Positions 16,764-24,398 of a stretch of DNA of 64,000 nucleotides are shown here, piece after piece; positions within the stretch are counted from its first letter, which is position 1; each line of letters opens with the position of its first letter. The position numbers were made by a program, and so were the translations under genes. The DNA is from CAWABB01 sp963780165. GTDB taxonomy: Bacteria; Bacteroidota; Ignavibacteria; UBA10030; UBA6906. The stretch covers positions 2,294,001-2,358,000 of the forward strand of contig CAWABB010000001.1 of assembly GCA_963780165.1 (NCBI GenBank), read 5' to 3'. The notes under the pieces were generated by a model, which saw nothing but the letters and a program-made list of their open reading frames with translations, searched no databases and was not told the origin of the DNA.

Positions 16764-17708
16764 TCAGGCGACTGTCAGTTTATGGAACACATCCTCGAGC
16801 GTGGTGGCCTTCCGTTGCATTTCCAGGAGGACCCAGTTTTCCGAGACCGCCAGGCGGAAGGCCGCCTCGCGGACGTCTGCCCCCTTCTCCGCCTCCAGCT
16901 CAAACCGGCTGACCCCGTCGTGACGGGAGAGGAGCGTCACGTTCTTCACGTACGCCAGGATCCGGAGCTTCGGCGCGACCATTTCGAGCGGATCGGCCGT
17001 GCCAGTCTTCACCTCCAGCGTCAGGATTTCGCCCGAGGTGAACTGCCGCTGCAGTTGATCCGGGGTCCCGTCAGCCACGATCGCACCCTCGTTGATGATC
17101 AGCACGCGGTCGCACGTGGCCTGCACCTCGGAGAGGATGTGCGTCGAGAGGATGACCGTCTTAGCCCGTCCGAGCTGGCGGATGAGCTTGCGGATCTCCA
17201 CGATCTGGTTCGGGTCAAGGCCGCTGGTGGGCTCGTCCAGGATCAGGACCTCGGGATCGTGGATCATGGCCTGCGCAAGTCCGACGCGCTGGCGATACCC
17301 CTTCGAGAGCTCCCCGATGTCCTTATGGCGGACATCCCCCAGTCCGCAGACCCCGACCATGTCCTTGACTTTGCCCGGGATCGCCGCATCGGACATCCCC
17401 TGGAGTCGCGCCGAATAGTCGAGGTAGTCGAGGACGTTCATGTCATAGTACAGGGGGTTCATCTCGGGGAGATATCCGATCTTGCGACGGACCTCGAGCG
17501 AGTGGTCGCTGATCGAAAGGCCATCCACCTCCACCGTCCCCGCGTTCGGGGGCATATAGCAGGTGATGATCTTCATCGTCGTGGTCTTCCCGGCCCCGTT
17601 CGGCCCGAGAAAGCCGAGGATCTCGCCGGTGCCAACGTCGAAGGAGATGTTGTTCACCGCTGCCTGGTTACCGTACTTCTTCACCAGATTGCGGACCGTG
17701 ATCGCCAT
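16764..17708 (-). CDS. ABC transporter ATP-binding protein, GldA-like
   Basis: A 314-residue ATPase subunit: Walker A GPNGAGKTTT, signature LSKGYRQRVGLAQAM, Walker B VLILDEPTSGLDP and the H-loop ILSTHIL. The C-terminal 80 residues form the extra domain usual for DrrA/GldA ATPases. It is the first gene of the operon GldA-GldF-GldG-DUF4340, all within 3 bp of each other, which indicates one complex made from one transcript. Upstream is an 80-bp gap before the PspC gene stop. Confidence 0.93.
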   Translation of the reverse strand: MAITVRNLVKKYGNQAAVNNISFDVGTGEILGFLGPNGAGKTTTMKIITCYMPPNAGTVEVDGLSISDHSLEVRRKIGYLPEMNPLYYDMNVLDYLDYSARLQGMSDAAIPGKVKDMVGVCGLGDVRHKDIGELSKGYRQRVGLAQAMIHDPEVLILDEPTSGLDPNQIVEIRKLIRQLGRAKTVILSTHILSEVQATCDRVLIINEGAIVADGTPDQLQRQFTSGEILTLEVKTGTADPLEMVAPKLRILAYVKNVTLLSRHDGVSRFELEAEKGADVREAAFRLAVSENWVLLEMQRKATTLEDVFHKLTVA

Positions 17709-17788
17709 GCGTTATTCTGCGCTGCTGTGAGTGAGTAGGCTCGGGAAGAATCAAACAATACAAAATTTATGAACGGGGGCGGGAAAAA

Positions 17789-17983
17789 TCAAGGAGCGGG
17801 GTGTTCCGGAATGACGAGCTTTGCAATGATGTACCCGATGACGACGGGGATGACGGCCGTGATGAGGCCGAAGACCGCGACACCGATGCGCACGACGGTG
17901 GGGTCGATCTCGAAATACTCCGCGAGACCGCCGCAGACGCCGAAGATCTTCCGGTCGGTGCTGGAGAGATAGAGGCGTTTCAT
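17789..17983 (-). CDS. PspC domain protein
   Basis: A 64-residue protein starting MKRLYLSSTDRKIFGVCGG and continuing with LAEYFEIDPTVVRI, the PspC signature, followed by one membrane helix (about 34-56). PspC proteins sit in the inner membrane and sense envelope stress or bind PspA/PspB; no other psp gene is in the window. The short ATG start is preferred because the upstream frame is antisense to the divergent GroES-like gene. The start codons of these two genes lie 56 bp apart. Confidence 0.9.
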   Translation of the reverse strand: MKRLYLSSTDRKIFGVCGGLAEYFEIDPTVVRIGVAVFGLITAVIPVVIGYIIAKLVIPEHPAP

Positions 17984-18039
17984 GTTGAGGATGCGGCTCC
18001 CTTTTTGTACGTTGTCGTAAGAACGGAGTACGCCAGGCA

Positions 18040-18408
18040 ATGCATATCCGCAAACAGATGCTCGTTGTCGGAGACAGGATCCTGCTGGAGGTCGACGACG
18101 GGCAGGACCGCACGCAATCCGGACTGTACCTTCCGCCGTCCGTGCGCGAAAAGGAGAAGATCGCAACGGGGCGCGTTGTGAAGGTCGGCCCGGGCTATCC
18201 CATTCCAAACCCCAACTACGGCGACGATGAGCCGTGGTCGACCCCGAAAGACCCGATGCGCTACATCCCGCTGCAGGCGAAGGAGGGAGACTATGCGATG
18301 TTCCTCCGTGAGCAGGGTGTCGACGTCGAGTTCGAAGGACACAAATACGTGATCGTCCCTCAGTCGGCGGTGTTGATGCTTGTCAGGAACCAGCTCGCGG
18401 AGGAGTGA
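18040..18408 (+). CDS. GroES-like co-chaperonin family protein
   Basis: A 122-residue protein of the Cpn10 superfamily: VVGDRILLEVDDGQDRTQSGLYLPP resembles the GroES N-terminal strand and mobile loop, and VKVGPG is the conserved hairpin. It is longer than GroES (about 95), with an insert around 60-85 (NPNYGDDEPWSTPKDPMRYI). No groEL is adjacent, so it is probably a divergent paralogue rather than the main GroES. A perfect inverted repeat downstream may terminate it. Confidence 0.75.
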   Translation: MHIRKQMLVVGDRILLEVDDGQDRTQSGLYLPPSVREKEKIATGRVVKVGPGYPIPNPNYGDDEPWSTPKDPMRYIPLQAKEGDYAMFLREQGVDVEFEGHKYVIVPQSAVLMLVRNQLAEE

Positions 18409-18455
18409 TCCCCGTCGCCCTTCCGGATGAAGACCGCTGGCCTCTTCCTCTGACG

Positions 18456-18483
18456 AACGCGGGGGCCTTCCCGCTCCCGCGTT
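18456..18483. terminator. Bidirectional hairpin between convergent genes
   Basis: AACGCGGG and CCCGCGTT form a perfect 8-bp stem with a 12-nt loop, in the 98-bp gap between the convergent GroES-like and aldolase genes. The T run is short on both strands. Confidence 0.5.
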
Positions 18484-18506
18484 TGCCATGAACCTTCCGT
18501 CGCGCC

Positions 18507-19559
18507 TCAGGCGATCGTGACGCTCTTGCTCAGATAGACATCCTGGATTGCGTTGAGGATCCTCACACCTTCCGGCATCGGCTTCTGGAACGCCTTGCGC
18601 CCGGAGATCAGGCCCATGCCGCCGGCCCGTCTGTTGATCACCGCCGTCCGCACCGCATCGGCGATGTCGTTCTCGCCGGAGGCACCGCCCGAGTTGATCA
18701 GTCCCGCCCGGCCCATGTAGTTGTTTGCGACCTGATACCGCGTCAGGTCGATCGGATGGTCGGACGTCAAATCGCTGTACACTTTCTTGTGCGTCTTCCC
18801 GAAGTTCAACGCCGTGAACCCGCCATTGTTCTCGGGGAGCTTCTGCTTGATGATGTCGGCCTCAATGGTCACGCCGAGGTGGTTCGCCTGCCCGGTGAGG
18901 TCCGCGGAGACGTGGTAGTCCTTCTCCTTCGTCTTGAACGCGTTGTTGCGCGTGTAGCACCAGAGGATCGTGGCCATCCCGAGCTCGTGTGCGTACTTGA
19001 ACGCCGCGCTCACTTCCTGGATTTGCCGCTTTGACTCTTCCGACCCGAAATAGATCGTCGCGCCCACCGCCACCGCACCGAGCTCGAATGCCATGTCAAT
19101 GTCGCCGAACATGATCTGGTCGTACGTGTTGGGGTACGACAGGAACTCGTTGTGGTTGATCTTCACGATGAAGGGGATCTTGTGCGCGTACCTGCGCGAC
19201 ACCGATCCGAGCACGCCGAACGTGGAGGCGACGGCGTTGCATCCACCCTCAATCGCCAGCTTCACGATGTTCTCGCCGTCGAAGTAGATCGGGTTCGGGG
19301 CGAACGACGCGCCGGCGGAATGCTCAATTCCCTGGTCGACGGGGAGGATCGAAAGGTATCCGGTTCCCGCGAGGCGGCCGTGGTCGAAAATCTGCTGGAG
19401 GCTGCGAAGGACCGCGGGCTTGCGATCGGTCTGGATGAACACGCGATCCACGAAATCCGGCCCCGGAAGGTGGAGGGATTCCTTCGGGATAGTCTTTGAG
19501 ACGTGGTTCAGATAGTACCCGGCTTCTTTGCCGAGCAACTCCTCAATATTGATGGGCAT
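18507..19559 (-). CDS. fbaB: Class I fructose-bisphosphate aldolase (DhnA/FbaB type)
   Basis: A 350-residue Schiff-base aldolase of the DhnA family cleaving fructose 1,6-bisphosphate in glycolysis. Recognisable parts are GTGYLSILPVDQGIEHSAGA (about 65-84), PFIVKINHNEF (about 129-139), FELGAVAVGATIYFGSEE and GLINSGGASG, the phosphate-binding end. The ATG at 19559 follows a CGGAG site; an in-frame start at 19724 would add 55 residues that overlap the promoter. With pfkA elsewhere in the window, two glycolytic steps are represented. Confidence 0.93.
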   Translation of the reverse strand: MPINIEELLGKEAGYYLNHVSKTIPKESLHLPGPDFVDRVFIQTDRKPAVLRSLQQIFDHGRLAGTGYLSILPVDQGIEHSAGASFAPNPIYFDGENIVKLAIEGGCNAVASTFGVLGSVSRRYAHKIPFIVKINHNEFLSYPNTYDQIMFGDIDMAFELGAVAVGATIYFGSEESKRQIQEVSAAFKYAHELGMATILWCYTRNNAFKTKEKDYHVSADLTGQANHLGVTIEADIIKQKLPENNGGFTALNFGKTHKKVYSDLTSDHPIDLTRYQVANNYMGRAGLINSGGASGENDIADAVRTAVINRRAGGMGLISGRKAFQKPMPEGVRILNAIQDVYLSKSVTIA

Positions 19560-19593
19560 CGATGGATCTCCGCTAAGTGGTTGGGCGAGTCGA

Positions 19594-19621
19594 AATATAC
19601 GAAAAAATCGGCCCCCGCGAA
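19594..19621 (-). promoter_or_regulatory. Predicted fbaB promoter
   Basis: On the minus strand TTCGCG and TATATT are separated by 16 bp. The -10 ends 35 bp upstream of the ATG at 19559. Confidence 0.5.
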
Positions 19622-19823
19622 ATATCGAATGAAAAAGGGAGAGCCTGTTGGCCCGGGGACCGTCTGAGGGCCCATACCCTGCCCGTGGGAGGCCGGGCTG
19701 TCGGGTGTGCTTACGAGTGAACAATTTGCACAGTTCTGTGAACGGCCGTGCTCCGGGAGGGTGCCGAATGCGCTGTGGACAGGGCCGTGGCAGACTGGCA
19801 CGGAATTCGCTCGAAACTATTCA

Positions 19824-19850
19824 AACGCGAAAGCGTTCTATATCATAGAA
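19824..19850 (+). promoter_or_regulatory. Overlapping small hairpins before a small ORF
   Basis: AACGC-GAAA-GCGTT (19824-19837) is a perfect stem with a GNRA tetraloop. It overlaps TTCTAT-ATC-ATAGAA (19836-19850), a perfect 6-bp inverted repeat that looks like an operator. Both lie just upstream of the possible ribosome site of the ORF at 19870. The remainder of the gene-free stretch 19622-19823 shows only ACAGTTCTGT, a short dyad. Confidence 0.4.
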
Positions 19851-19869
19851 AGAGACCTGAGACGGCGTC

Positions 19870-20019
19870 ATGAGGATGCGCTACCACTTTCACGATCTCT
19901 CCCGCGCGGAACGCGAGCGTCTGGAATACGTCCTCCTCGAGGAGATGGACATCCAGATGTGGTATACCATCACCGTCAGCAAGACACTCGGCGGCGAGCT
20001 CTTTTTGGCCCTCCAGTAG
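19870..20019 (+). CDS. Small hypothetical protein, 49 residues
   Basis: An ATG-started frame of 49 codons beginning MRMRYHFHDLSRAERERLEY, rich in charged residues at the N-terminus and with a short hydrophobic end (LGGELFLALQ). The composition (acidic and basic residues in a helical pattern, a Trp-Tyr centre) looks like a real protein more than noise. A GAGACC-rich region precedes the start. No family is recognised. It stands alone in the intergenic region between fbaB and the nitrilase gene. Confidence 0.4.
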   Translation: MRMRYHFHDLSRAERERLEYVLLEEMDIQMWYTITVSKTLGGELFLALQ

Positions 20020-20032
20020 GTGCCTGGACCGC

Positions 20033-20048
20033 CCCGGCTTCGGCCGGG
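20033..20048 (+). terminator. UUCG-tetraloop hairpin after the small ORF
   Basis: CCCGGC-TTCG-GCCGGG is a perfect 6-bp stem with the very stable UUCG loop, 14 bp past the stop of the 49-residue ORF. No T run follows directly, so termination is uncertain. Confidence 0.4.
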
Positions 20049-20062
20049 ACCGGGCCCCCCCC

Positions 20063-20091
20063 TTGCGTTTCCTTCGTGCGCCTCCTATCTT
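20063..20091 (+). promoter_or_regulatory. Predicted promoter of a short transcript or leader
   Basis: TTGCGT and TATCTT are spaced by 17 bp. Transcription would start near 20098, 230 bp ahead of the nitrilase-family gene and 137 bp ahead of a terminator hairpin. Confidence 0.5.
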
Positions 20092-20097
20092 ATCCAC

Positions 20098-20262
20098 CGC
20101 AATTGCAGTGCACCGTGTGGTGTTCGCTTTCCCTGCAAGGAGTCTCCAATGGAGGAGGGCCCGAAGGGACTCCACGCGGCGAGCGTGAGCAAGGTCGAGC
20201 GCGCAAACGAAGCGTCAGTTCCTTTGAGATATCACCCCGGCGTTGTCGACCGGGGTTTTCTC
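20098..20262 (+). ncRNA. Candidate structured RNA or attenuated leader
   Basis: The segment between a good promoter and a hairpin-plus-T terminator is about 165 nt and shows two local helices. TTGCAG (20104-20109) pairs with CTGCAA (20133-20138), enclosing CACC-GTGT-GGTG; GGAGTC (about 20139-20144) pairs with GACTCC (about 20168-20173). It matches no riboswitch class I know. A 60-codon frame starting at 20149 behind AAGGAG runs through it, so a leader peptide is possible. It could be an sRNA or a regulatory leader of the nitrilase gene. Confidence 0.3.
20235..20262 (+). terminator. Rho-independent terminator upstream of the nitrilase gene
   Basis: CCCCGG and CCGGGG form a 6-bp stem with a 9-nt loop, followed by TTTTCTCTT. 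It ends 66 bp before the nitrilase-family start codon, so it either ends a short RNA or works as an attenuator. Confidence 0.6.
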
Positions 20263-20327
20263 TTCATGGCGGGGTACCCTGCCATGGTGGTGTGCCAGGC
20301 ATTGCCCGTGGCGCGAGGAGGATCGAG

Positions 20328-21173
20328 ATGAGTGGAGAAGTCGTCCATAGCGTGACACGAGGGGAGGACATGGCAGCGACAACGATCGGTCTTGCCCGGG
20401 ATGTCTTCCCGGGGGTCGCCGGGCGGCAGGACATCGACCTGCTCGTGTTCCCGGAGCTGATGGACGGAGGGTATGCGGCCGTCAAGAGGAACGAGGGGCG
20501 CCATGCGCTTGATGATGCATTCGTTGCCGAGCTGCGCGACGCCTCGAAAGGGGGGCCGTGCATCGTCGGCGGAAGCTTGATGCTTGCGGCCGGCGGGGGA
20601 ACGCACACGAATACATCGCTTGTCTTTGCCAATGGACGCGTCGTTCACCGGTACGACAAGATTCATCTGTTCCGCCCGGGGAACGACCATGCGTATTTTG
20701 TCGGAGGGCGATCGCTCGGGACGTTCCCCTTGACAGTGCGTGGCACAAAACTGCGCGCCGGGGTGGTGATCTGCTACGATCTCCGGTTTCCCGAGCTGAC
20801 GCGAGCCCTAGCGCAGGATGGCGCACAGCTGGTGATCGTTCCGGCCCGGTGGCCTGCCGTCAGGGACCTCGCGTGGAGCACGCTGCTGCGCGCGCGCGCC
20901 ATCGAAAATCAGGTTTTTGTGGTGGGATGCAACGCCGGCGGAGAGGAAGGCGGCCGCTCATACGTGTTCGGACCCGCAGGCGAGGAGCTGCTGGTCGTCG
21001 AGCAGAACGACGCGCGCCCCGTCGTTACCGTGACAATCGATACCGAGATGATCGGGCACGCACACCGTTTCCACGACAACATTCGCGAAGCGGTGCTGCT
21101 GCGCGCAGGGAGGATTCCGCGGAGGCTTACGGGTGCTGCGACGCGCGCGCGGCATAAATCAGCGGGACGCTGA
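20328..21173 (+). CDS. Carbon-nitrogen hydrolase (nitrilase superfamily amidase)
   Basis: A 281-residue nitrilase-fold amidase with the complete triad: Glu in LLVFPELMDGGY, Lys in YDKIHLFRPG and Cys in VVICYDLRFPEL. The RFPEL context is typical of omega-amidase/YafV-like enzymes, which hydrolyse 2-oxoglutaramate-type amides. The ATG follows GAGGAGGA. Only the N-terminus is unusual, lacking the normal first strand. Its 3' end overlaps the convergent queuosine-precursor transporter gene by 47 bp. Substrate not determined. Confidence 0.87.
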   Translation: MSGEVVHSVTRGEDMAATTIGLARDVFPGVAGRQDIDLLVFPELMDGGYAAVKRNEGRHALDDAFVAELRDASKGGPCIVGGSLMLAAGGGTHTNTSLVFANGRVVHRYDKIHLFRPGNDHAYFVGGRSLGTFPLTVRGTKLRAGVVICYDLRFPELTRALAQDGAQLVIVPARWPAVRDLAWSTLLRARAIENQVFVVGCNAGGEEGGRSYVFGPAGEELLVVEQNDARPVVTVTIDTEMIGHAHRFHDNIREAVLLRAGRIPRRLTGAATRARHKSAGR

Positions 21174-21714
21174 CCACCGTCACCGCCATTTTGATCGCAT
21201 ACTGGCCCAGGATCAGCGGCAGGACAGGCATCTGGCCGCCGAAGGCCAGGACGACAAAGAGCGCACTATCGACAAGCGTAGACACCGCGTTGCTGACAAG
21301 CACCCGGGTCCACGGGGGGCCGCCGACGCGCTCCTTCCAGAAGGCGAAGATCTCAATGTCGATGAGCGAGCTGGCCAGGTACGCCGCCAGGCTGGCGGCC
21401 ACGATACGGGGCGTGGAGCCCAGCACAGTGGCGAACGCATCCTGCACGCCGAACCACTCGGGCGAGGGGAGGCGAATGATCAGAAACGTGTAGAGTGCAA
21501 GGAGGATGTTGGCAAGAAACGCCGCAACGACGACGCGGCGTGCCCCGCTCCGGCCGAGATTCGTGTTGATCAGATCGATGAGGGTGAACGTCAGCGCGTA
21601 GATGAAGACGCCGCCGGGAGCCACAAGGCCGAATAGCGTGACGGGCTTCGTCGCGGTAATGTTTGCGATCAGCTCGCACGCCACGTAGATGGCGACCAGC
21701 AGTGTGGAGCCCAT
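21127..21714 (-). CDS. yhhQ: Queuosine precursor transporter (VUT/YhhQ family)
   Basis: A 195-residue integral membrane protein with about six helices and the VUT-family features ANITATKPVTLFG, the FTLIDLINTNLGR segment, AYLASSLIDIEIFAFWKE and LVSNAVSTLVDSALF. YhhQ imports 7-deazaguanine precursors of queuosine such as preQ0 or preQ1. It lies 4 bp downstream of queF, so precursor import and reduction are on one transcript. Confidence 0.92.
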   Translation of the reverse strand: MGSTLLVAIYVACELIANITATKPVTLFGLVAPGGVFIYALTFTLIDLINTNLGRSGARRVVVAAFLANILLALYTFLIIRLPSPEWFGVQDAFATVLGSTPRIVAASLAAYLASSLIDIEIFAFWKERVGGPPWTRVLVSNAVSTLVDSALFVVLAFGGQMPVLPLILGQYAIKMAVTVVSVPLIYAARASQHP

Positions 21715-21718
21715 GGGA

Positions 21719-22129
21719 TCAGCGCCGGGGGTGGCGGGGCGCGGTGTACTCGCGGTGCACGACGGTGTGAACGCCCCCGCGGATCTTGTAGTCCACGGTG
21801 ACCTTCATCCATTGTGGATGCGAGCCGGCGACCAGGTCCTCCAGGACCCGGTTCGCAAGGTGCTCCTGGTAGATGCCGACCTGCCGGTACGACAGCAGAT
21901 AGTATTTGAACGACCGGAGCTCGATGCACACGGTGCGGGGCGTGTACTCCACCGTGATCGTCCCGAAATCCGGCAAGCCGGACCAGGGACACACAGCAGT
22001 GAATTCGTCCGTGGAGATCGTGATCACGATCTCCTTGCCGGGGTACTCGTACGGGAACGTTTCGAGGGCGCCGGGATCGATGGAAGAAACGTCGGCGACA
22101 TCGTATCGGCGGTCAAGGGGCTGAGGCAT
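21719..22129 (-). CDS. queF: NADPH-dependent preQ0 reductase QueF
   Basis: A 136-residue single-domain (type I) QueF that reduces the nitrile of preQ0 to the aminomethyl group of preQ1 for tRNA queuosine. The catalytic cysteine is in FTAVCPWSGLPDFG and the NADPH-binding ELRSFKYYL motif follows. ATG at 22129 matches the family N-terminus; a longer frame to 22264 is antisense to the next gene. First gene of queF-yhhQ. Its upstream region is only 58 bp, too short for a visible preQ1 riboswitch. Confidence 0.95.
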   Translation of the reverse strand: MPQPLDRRYDVADVSSIDPGALETFPYEYPGKEIVITISTDEFTAVCPWSGLPDFGTITVEYTPRTVCIELRSFKYYLLSYRQVGIYQEHLANRVLEDLVAGSHPQWMKVTVDYKIRGGVHTVVHREYTAPRHPRR

Positions 22130-22187
22130 GGTGGCGGTCCGCTGTGGGAAAACGAACCAATATACCTGTTTCTGGAGGAAAAGAAAA

Positions 22188-22712
22188 TTGAAACGCTCAC
22201 TGAGGGTCGCAATCGCCGCCGTTTTGCTTGCTTCCTGCGGTACGGCCCCGGAGCTCACACACACTCCGCAGGTCGCACAGGGGACCGAACCGTCCTATAT
22301 TGTCGGTCCCGTCGAGCGGGCATACCTGAATGACCCGGCGTGGCCCGCGTTCTCGGCGGTCTACGACTCGACGCGTATCGAGCCTCAGTACATTGAAATG
22401 ATCCGGACGACGTACGAAGGGGAGGAGTTCCTGGTCTTTTTCGGGGCGTGGTGCAGCGACAGCAAGCGAGATCTGCCGCGGTTTCTGAAGATCGCGGACG
22501 GGGCGGGATTCCCGCCGGCGAAGATCACGCTCTATTCCCTGGATCGGACGAAAAAGAGCTCCGACGGGTTGACGGCCCGGTACGGGATCGAATTCGTCCC
22601 CACCTTTATCGTGCTGAAGGACGGCGCGGAGGTCGGTCGTATTACGGAGTCCCCGAGGGTATCCGTTGAGGCTGACCTGCTGTCGATGCTGGCGGCCGCC
22701 CGGGCGAAGTGA
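22188..22712 (+). CDS. Thioredoxin-fold lipoprotein
   Basis: A 174-residue predicted lipoprotein: signal peptide with lipobox LASC followed by Gly. The thioredoxin-like domain has FFGAWCSDSKRDLPRFLKI, where the second active-site Cys is missing (CSDS in place of CxxC), and the cis-proline region VPTFIVLKDG. With a single Cys it may act as a thiol-disulfide isomerase or as a binding protein rather than a dithiol reductase. The start is TTG at 22188 with GGAGG 10 bp before it. Its 3' end overlaps the convergent protease gene by 71 bp. Confidence 0.8.
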   Translation: MKRSLRVAIAAVLLASCGTAPELTHTPQVAQGTEPSYIVGPVERAYLNDPAWPAFSAVYDSTRIEPQYIEMIRTTYEGEEFLVFFGAWCSDSKRDLPRFLKIADGAGFPPAKITLYSLDRTKKSSDGLTARYGIEFVPTFIVLKDGAEVGRITESPRVSVEADLLSMLAAARAK

Positions 22713-23688
22713 CGCTCTCCTGGTAGGCCATCGCCGAAAGGATCATGATCCGCCGCTTGATGGGCGGATGCGTCGCGAACAGGTCGGCAAGAAATCCCTC
22801 TCGGTCATTCACCTCGCGGGCGAGCGGGTCCGCGATGCAGAGGTGCGCGGTACCTTTCTTGATCGAGCGCGTCGGCTCCGTTGCCCGGTCGATCTTCGTC
22901 AGCGCCGATGCGAGCGCCGCGGGGTTTCTGGTCAGCTCAGCCGCGGACGCGTCGGCGAGGTACTCGCGCTGACGCGACACGGCCATTGCCAGCAGGCGCG
23001 AGATCACCGGTGCGAGCACGACCGCGATCGCGAAGATGATGAGGACGAAAGGCCCTCCTCCGCCGCCCTTCTTCGAAGTACTCTTCCCTTTCAGCGCTCC
23101 GGCGCGCATGGCGCGAAGTCCCAGTTCGGTCAGCAGCATCACCGTCCCGATCAGCGCAGCGACGATCGTCATCAGCCGGATGTCAAAATTCCGGATGTGG
23201 CTCATCTCGTGCGCCACCACGGCCTGCAACTCCTCGCGCGTCAGTTGCGAGAGGAGCCCCTCGGTGACGGCGATACTGGCGTTCGACGGCTCGGTGCCCG
23301 TCGCGAACGCATTGGGGTCGGCATCGGGAATCACGTACAACGCCGGCCTGGGGATGCCCGCCGCGATGGCCACCTCGTCCGCAACGTTCACGTACTGTCG
23401 GTACGACGCGTTCGCTTCGTCGATCGGAACGGCGCCCGAGGAACCGAGCACGGTCTTCGCACCGGAAGTCAGGCTTGACACGGCGGCGAACGACCCGTAC
23501 AGCAGCGCGCCCAGCGTCACGACAGGCAACCCGCCGAGAGACGATTCCGGGTCTCCGGGAACAATGCCCAGGACCGTCGCGTCGAACCCCAGGCCGATCA
23601 ATCCCACGAGGAGCGCGAACCCCGCCATCACGAAGAGGGTATTGCGGCGGTTCGCCGACTGTTGTTCGTAGATGTTCCGCGGGTTCAT
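22642..23688 (-). CDS. M48 family zinc metalloprotease, HtpX-like
   Basis: A 348-residue membrane protease with two N-terminal helices and two further helices after the active site. The zinc motif is VVAHEMSHIRNFD, with the third ligand in REYLADASAAELTRNP. Family members degrade misfolded membrane proteins at the cytoplasmic face. The ATG at 23688 (MNPRNIYEQQSANRRNT) matches the family start. It lies 27 bp downstream of lemA; the LemA-HtpX pairing is common in bacteria. Confidence 0.92.
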   Translation of the reverse strand: MNPRNIYEQQSANRRNTLFVMAGFALLVGLIGLGFDATVLGIVPGDPESSLGGLPVVTLGALLYGSFAAVSSLTSGAKTVLGSSGAVPIDEANASYRQYVNVADEVAIAAGIPRPALYVIPDADPNAFATGTEPSNASIAVTEGLLSQLTREELQAVVAHEMSHIRNFDIRLMTIVAALIGTVMLLTELGLRAMRAGALKGKSTSKKGGGGGPFVLIIFAIAVVLAPVISRLLAMAVSRQREYLADASAAELTRNPAALASALTKIDRATEPTRSIKKGTAHLCIADPLAREVNDREGFLADLFATHPPIKRRIMILSAMAYQESVTSPGRPPASTAGQPQRIPSGTP

Positions 23689-23715
23689 CGGGCGGCTCCC
23701 CTGCGTTCGCACCGA

Positions 23716-24282
23716 TCACTTCTTGAGCGACAGGTCAACGTTCGGGACGGCGCGCTCGGCGCCGTCGGTGATCTCGAACAGCTCGGACCGCTTGAAGCCG
23801 AAGATTCCGGCGATGACGTTGCCCGGGAAGACCTCCTGGGAGATATTGAATTTGGTCGCGATGTCGTTGTAGAATTGCCGTGCGAAGCTGATCTTGTTTT
23901 CCGTGCTCGACAGCTCCTCCTGCAGCTCGCGGACGTTCTCATTCGACTTCAGCGTCGGGTAGCTCTCGGCCAGCGCGAACAGGCGTGTGAGTGCGCCTGT
24001 GAGCGCGTTTTCCTTCGCGGCGGCGTCGGCGACCCCCGAGGCGCCCACTGCGGCATTCCGCGCCGCGATGACTTTCTGCAGGGTCTCCTGCTCGAACTCC
24101 ATGATCCCTTTGACCGAATTCACGAGATTCGGAATCAGGTCGTGCCTCCGCTTGAGCTGGACGTCGATTTGCCTCCACCCGTTCTGCACCTGGTTGCGCA
24201 GCGTGACAAGCTTGTTGTACTGCCCGACGACCCAGAGGGCGAGGACGGCCACCACAACGAGAAGAACCACAAGGAACGTCAT
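23716..24282 (-). CDS. lemA: LemA family protein
   Basis: A 188-residue protein with one N-terminal membrane helix (about 2-20) and a three-helix coiled domain. Family marks are YNKLVTLRNQVQNGWRQIDVQ, RRHDLIPNLVNSVKG, ESYPTLKSNENVRELQEEL and FARQFYNDIATKFN. Function is not settled, but the gene is often next to HtpX-like proteases or TPM-domain proteins. It starts the two-gene operon lemA-htpX-like and has a good divergent promoter. Confidence 0.94.
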   Translation of the reverse strand: MTFLVVLLVVVAVLALWVVGQYNKLVTLRNQVQNGWRQIDVQLKRRHDLIPNLVNSVKGIMEFEQETLQKVIAARNAAVGASGVADAAAKENALTGALTRLFALAESYPTLKSNENVRELQEELSSTENKISFARQFYNDIATKFNISQEVFPGNVIAGIFGFKRSELFEITDGAERAVPNVDLSLKK

Positions 24283-24318
24283 ACCTGTCTCCTCTGTCTG
24301 TAGGAACGGAACCCGCTA

Positions 24319-24347
24319 AACGTAGGAAGTCGCCGCGGGGAAGTCAA
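24319..24347 (-). promoter_or_regulatory. Predicted lemA promoter
   Basis: On the minus strand TTGACT and TACGTT are separated by 17 bp, 37 bp upstream of the lemA start. It is back to back with the plus-strand promoter at 24360. Confidence 0.6.
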
Positions 24348-24359
24348 GCCATGGTTTTG

Positions 24360-24388
24360 TTGACATTCGACAGTGATTTGGCTATCTT
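24360..24388 (+). promoter_or_regulatory. Strong predicted promoter, very short leader
   Basis: A consensus TTGACA and TATCTT spaced by 17 bp. Transcription should begin near 24395, about 4 nt ahead of the ATG at 24399. Confidence 0.7.
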
Positions 24389-24398
24389 TGCCGGCGAT

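Noticed and set aside
20149..20331. 60-codon frame behind AAGGAG before the nitrilase gene
   Set aside because: It reads through a terminator hairpin and has a weak protein character; kept only as a possible leader peptide in the RNA candidate entry.
22130..22187. preQ1 riboswitch upstream of queF
   Set aside because: The 58-bp gap shows neither the C-rich loop nor the A-rich tail of preQ1 aptamers.
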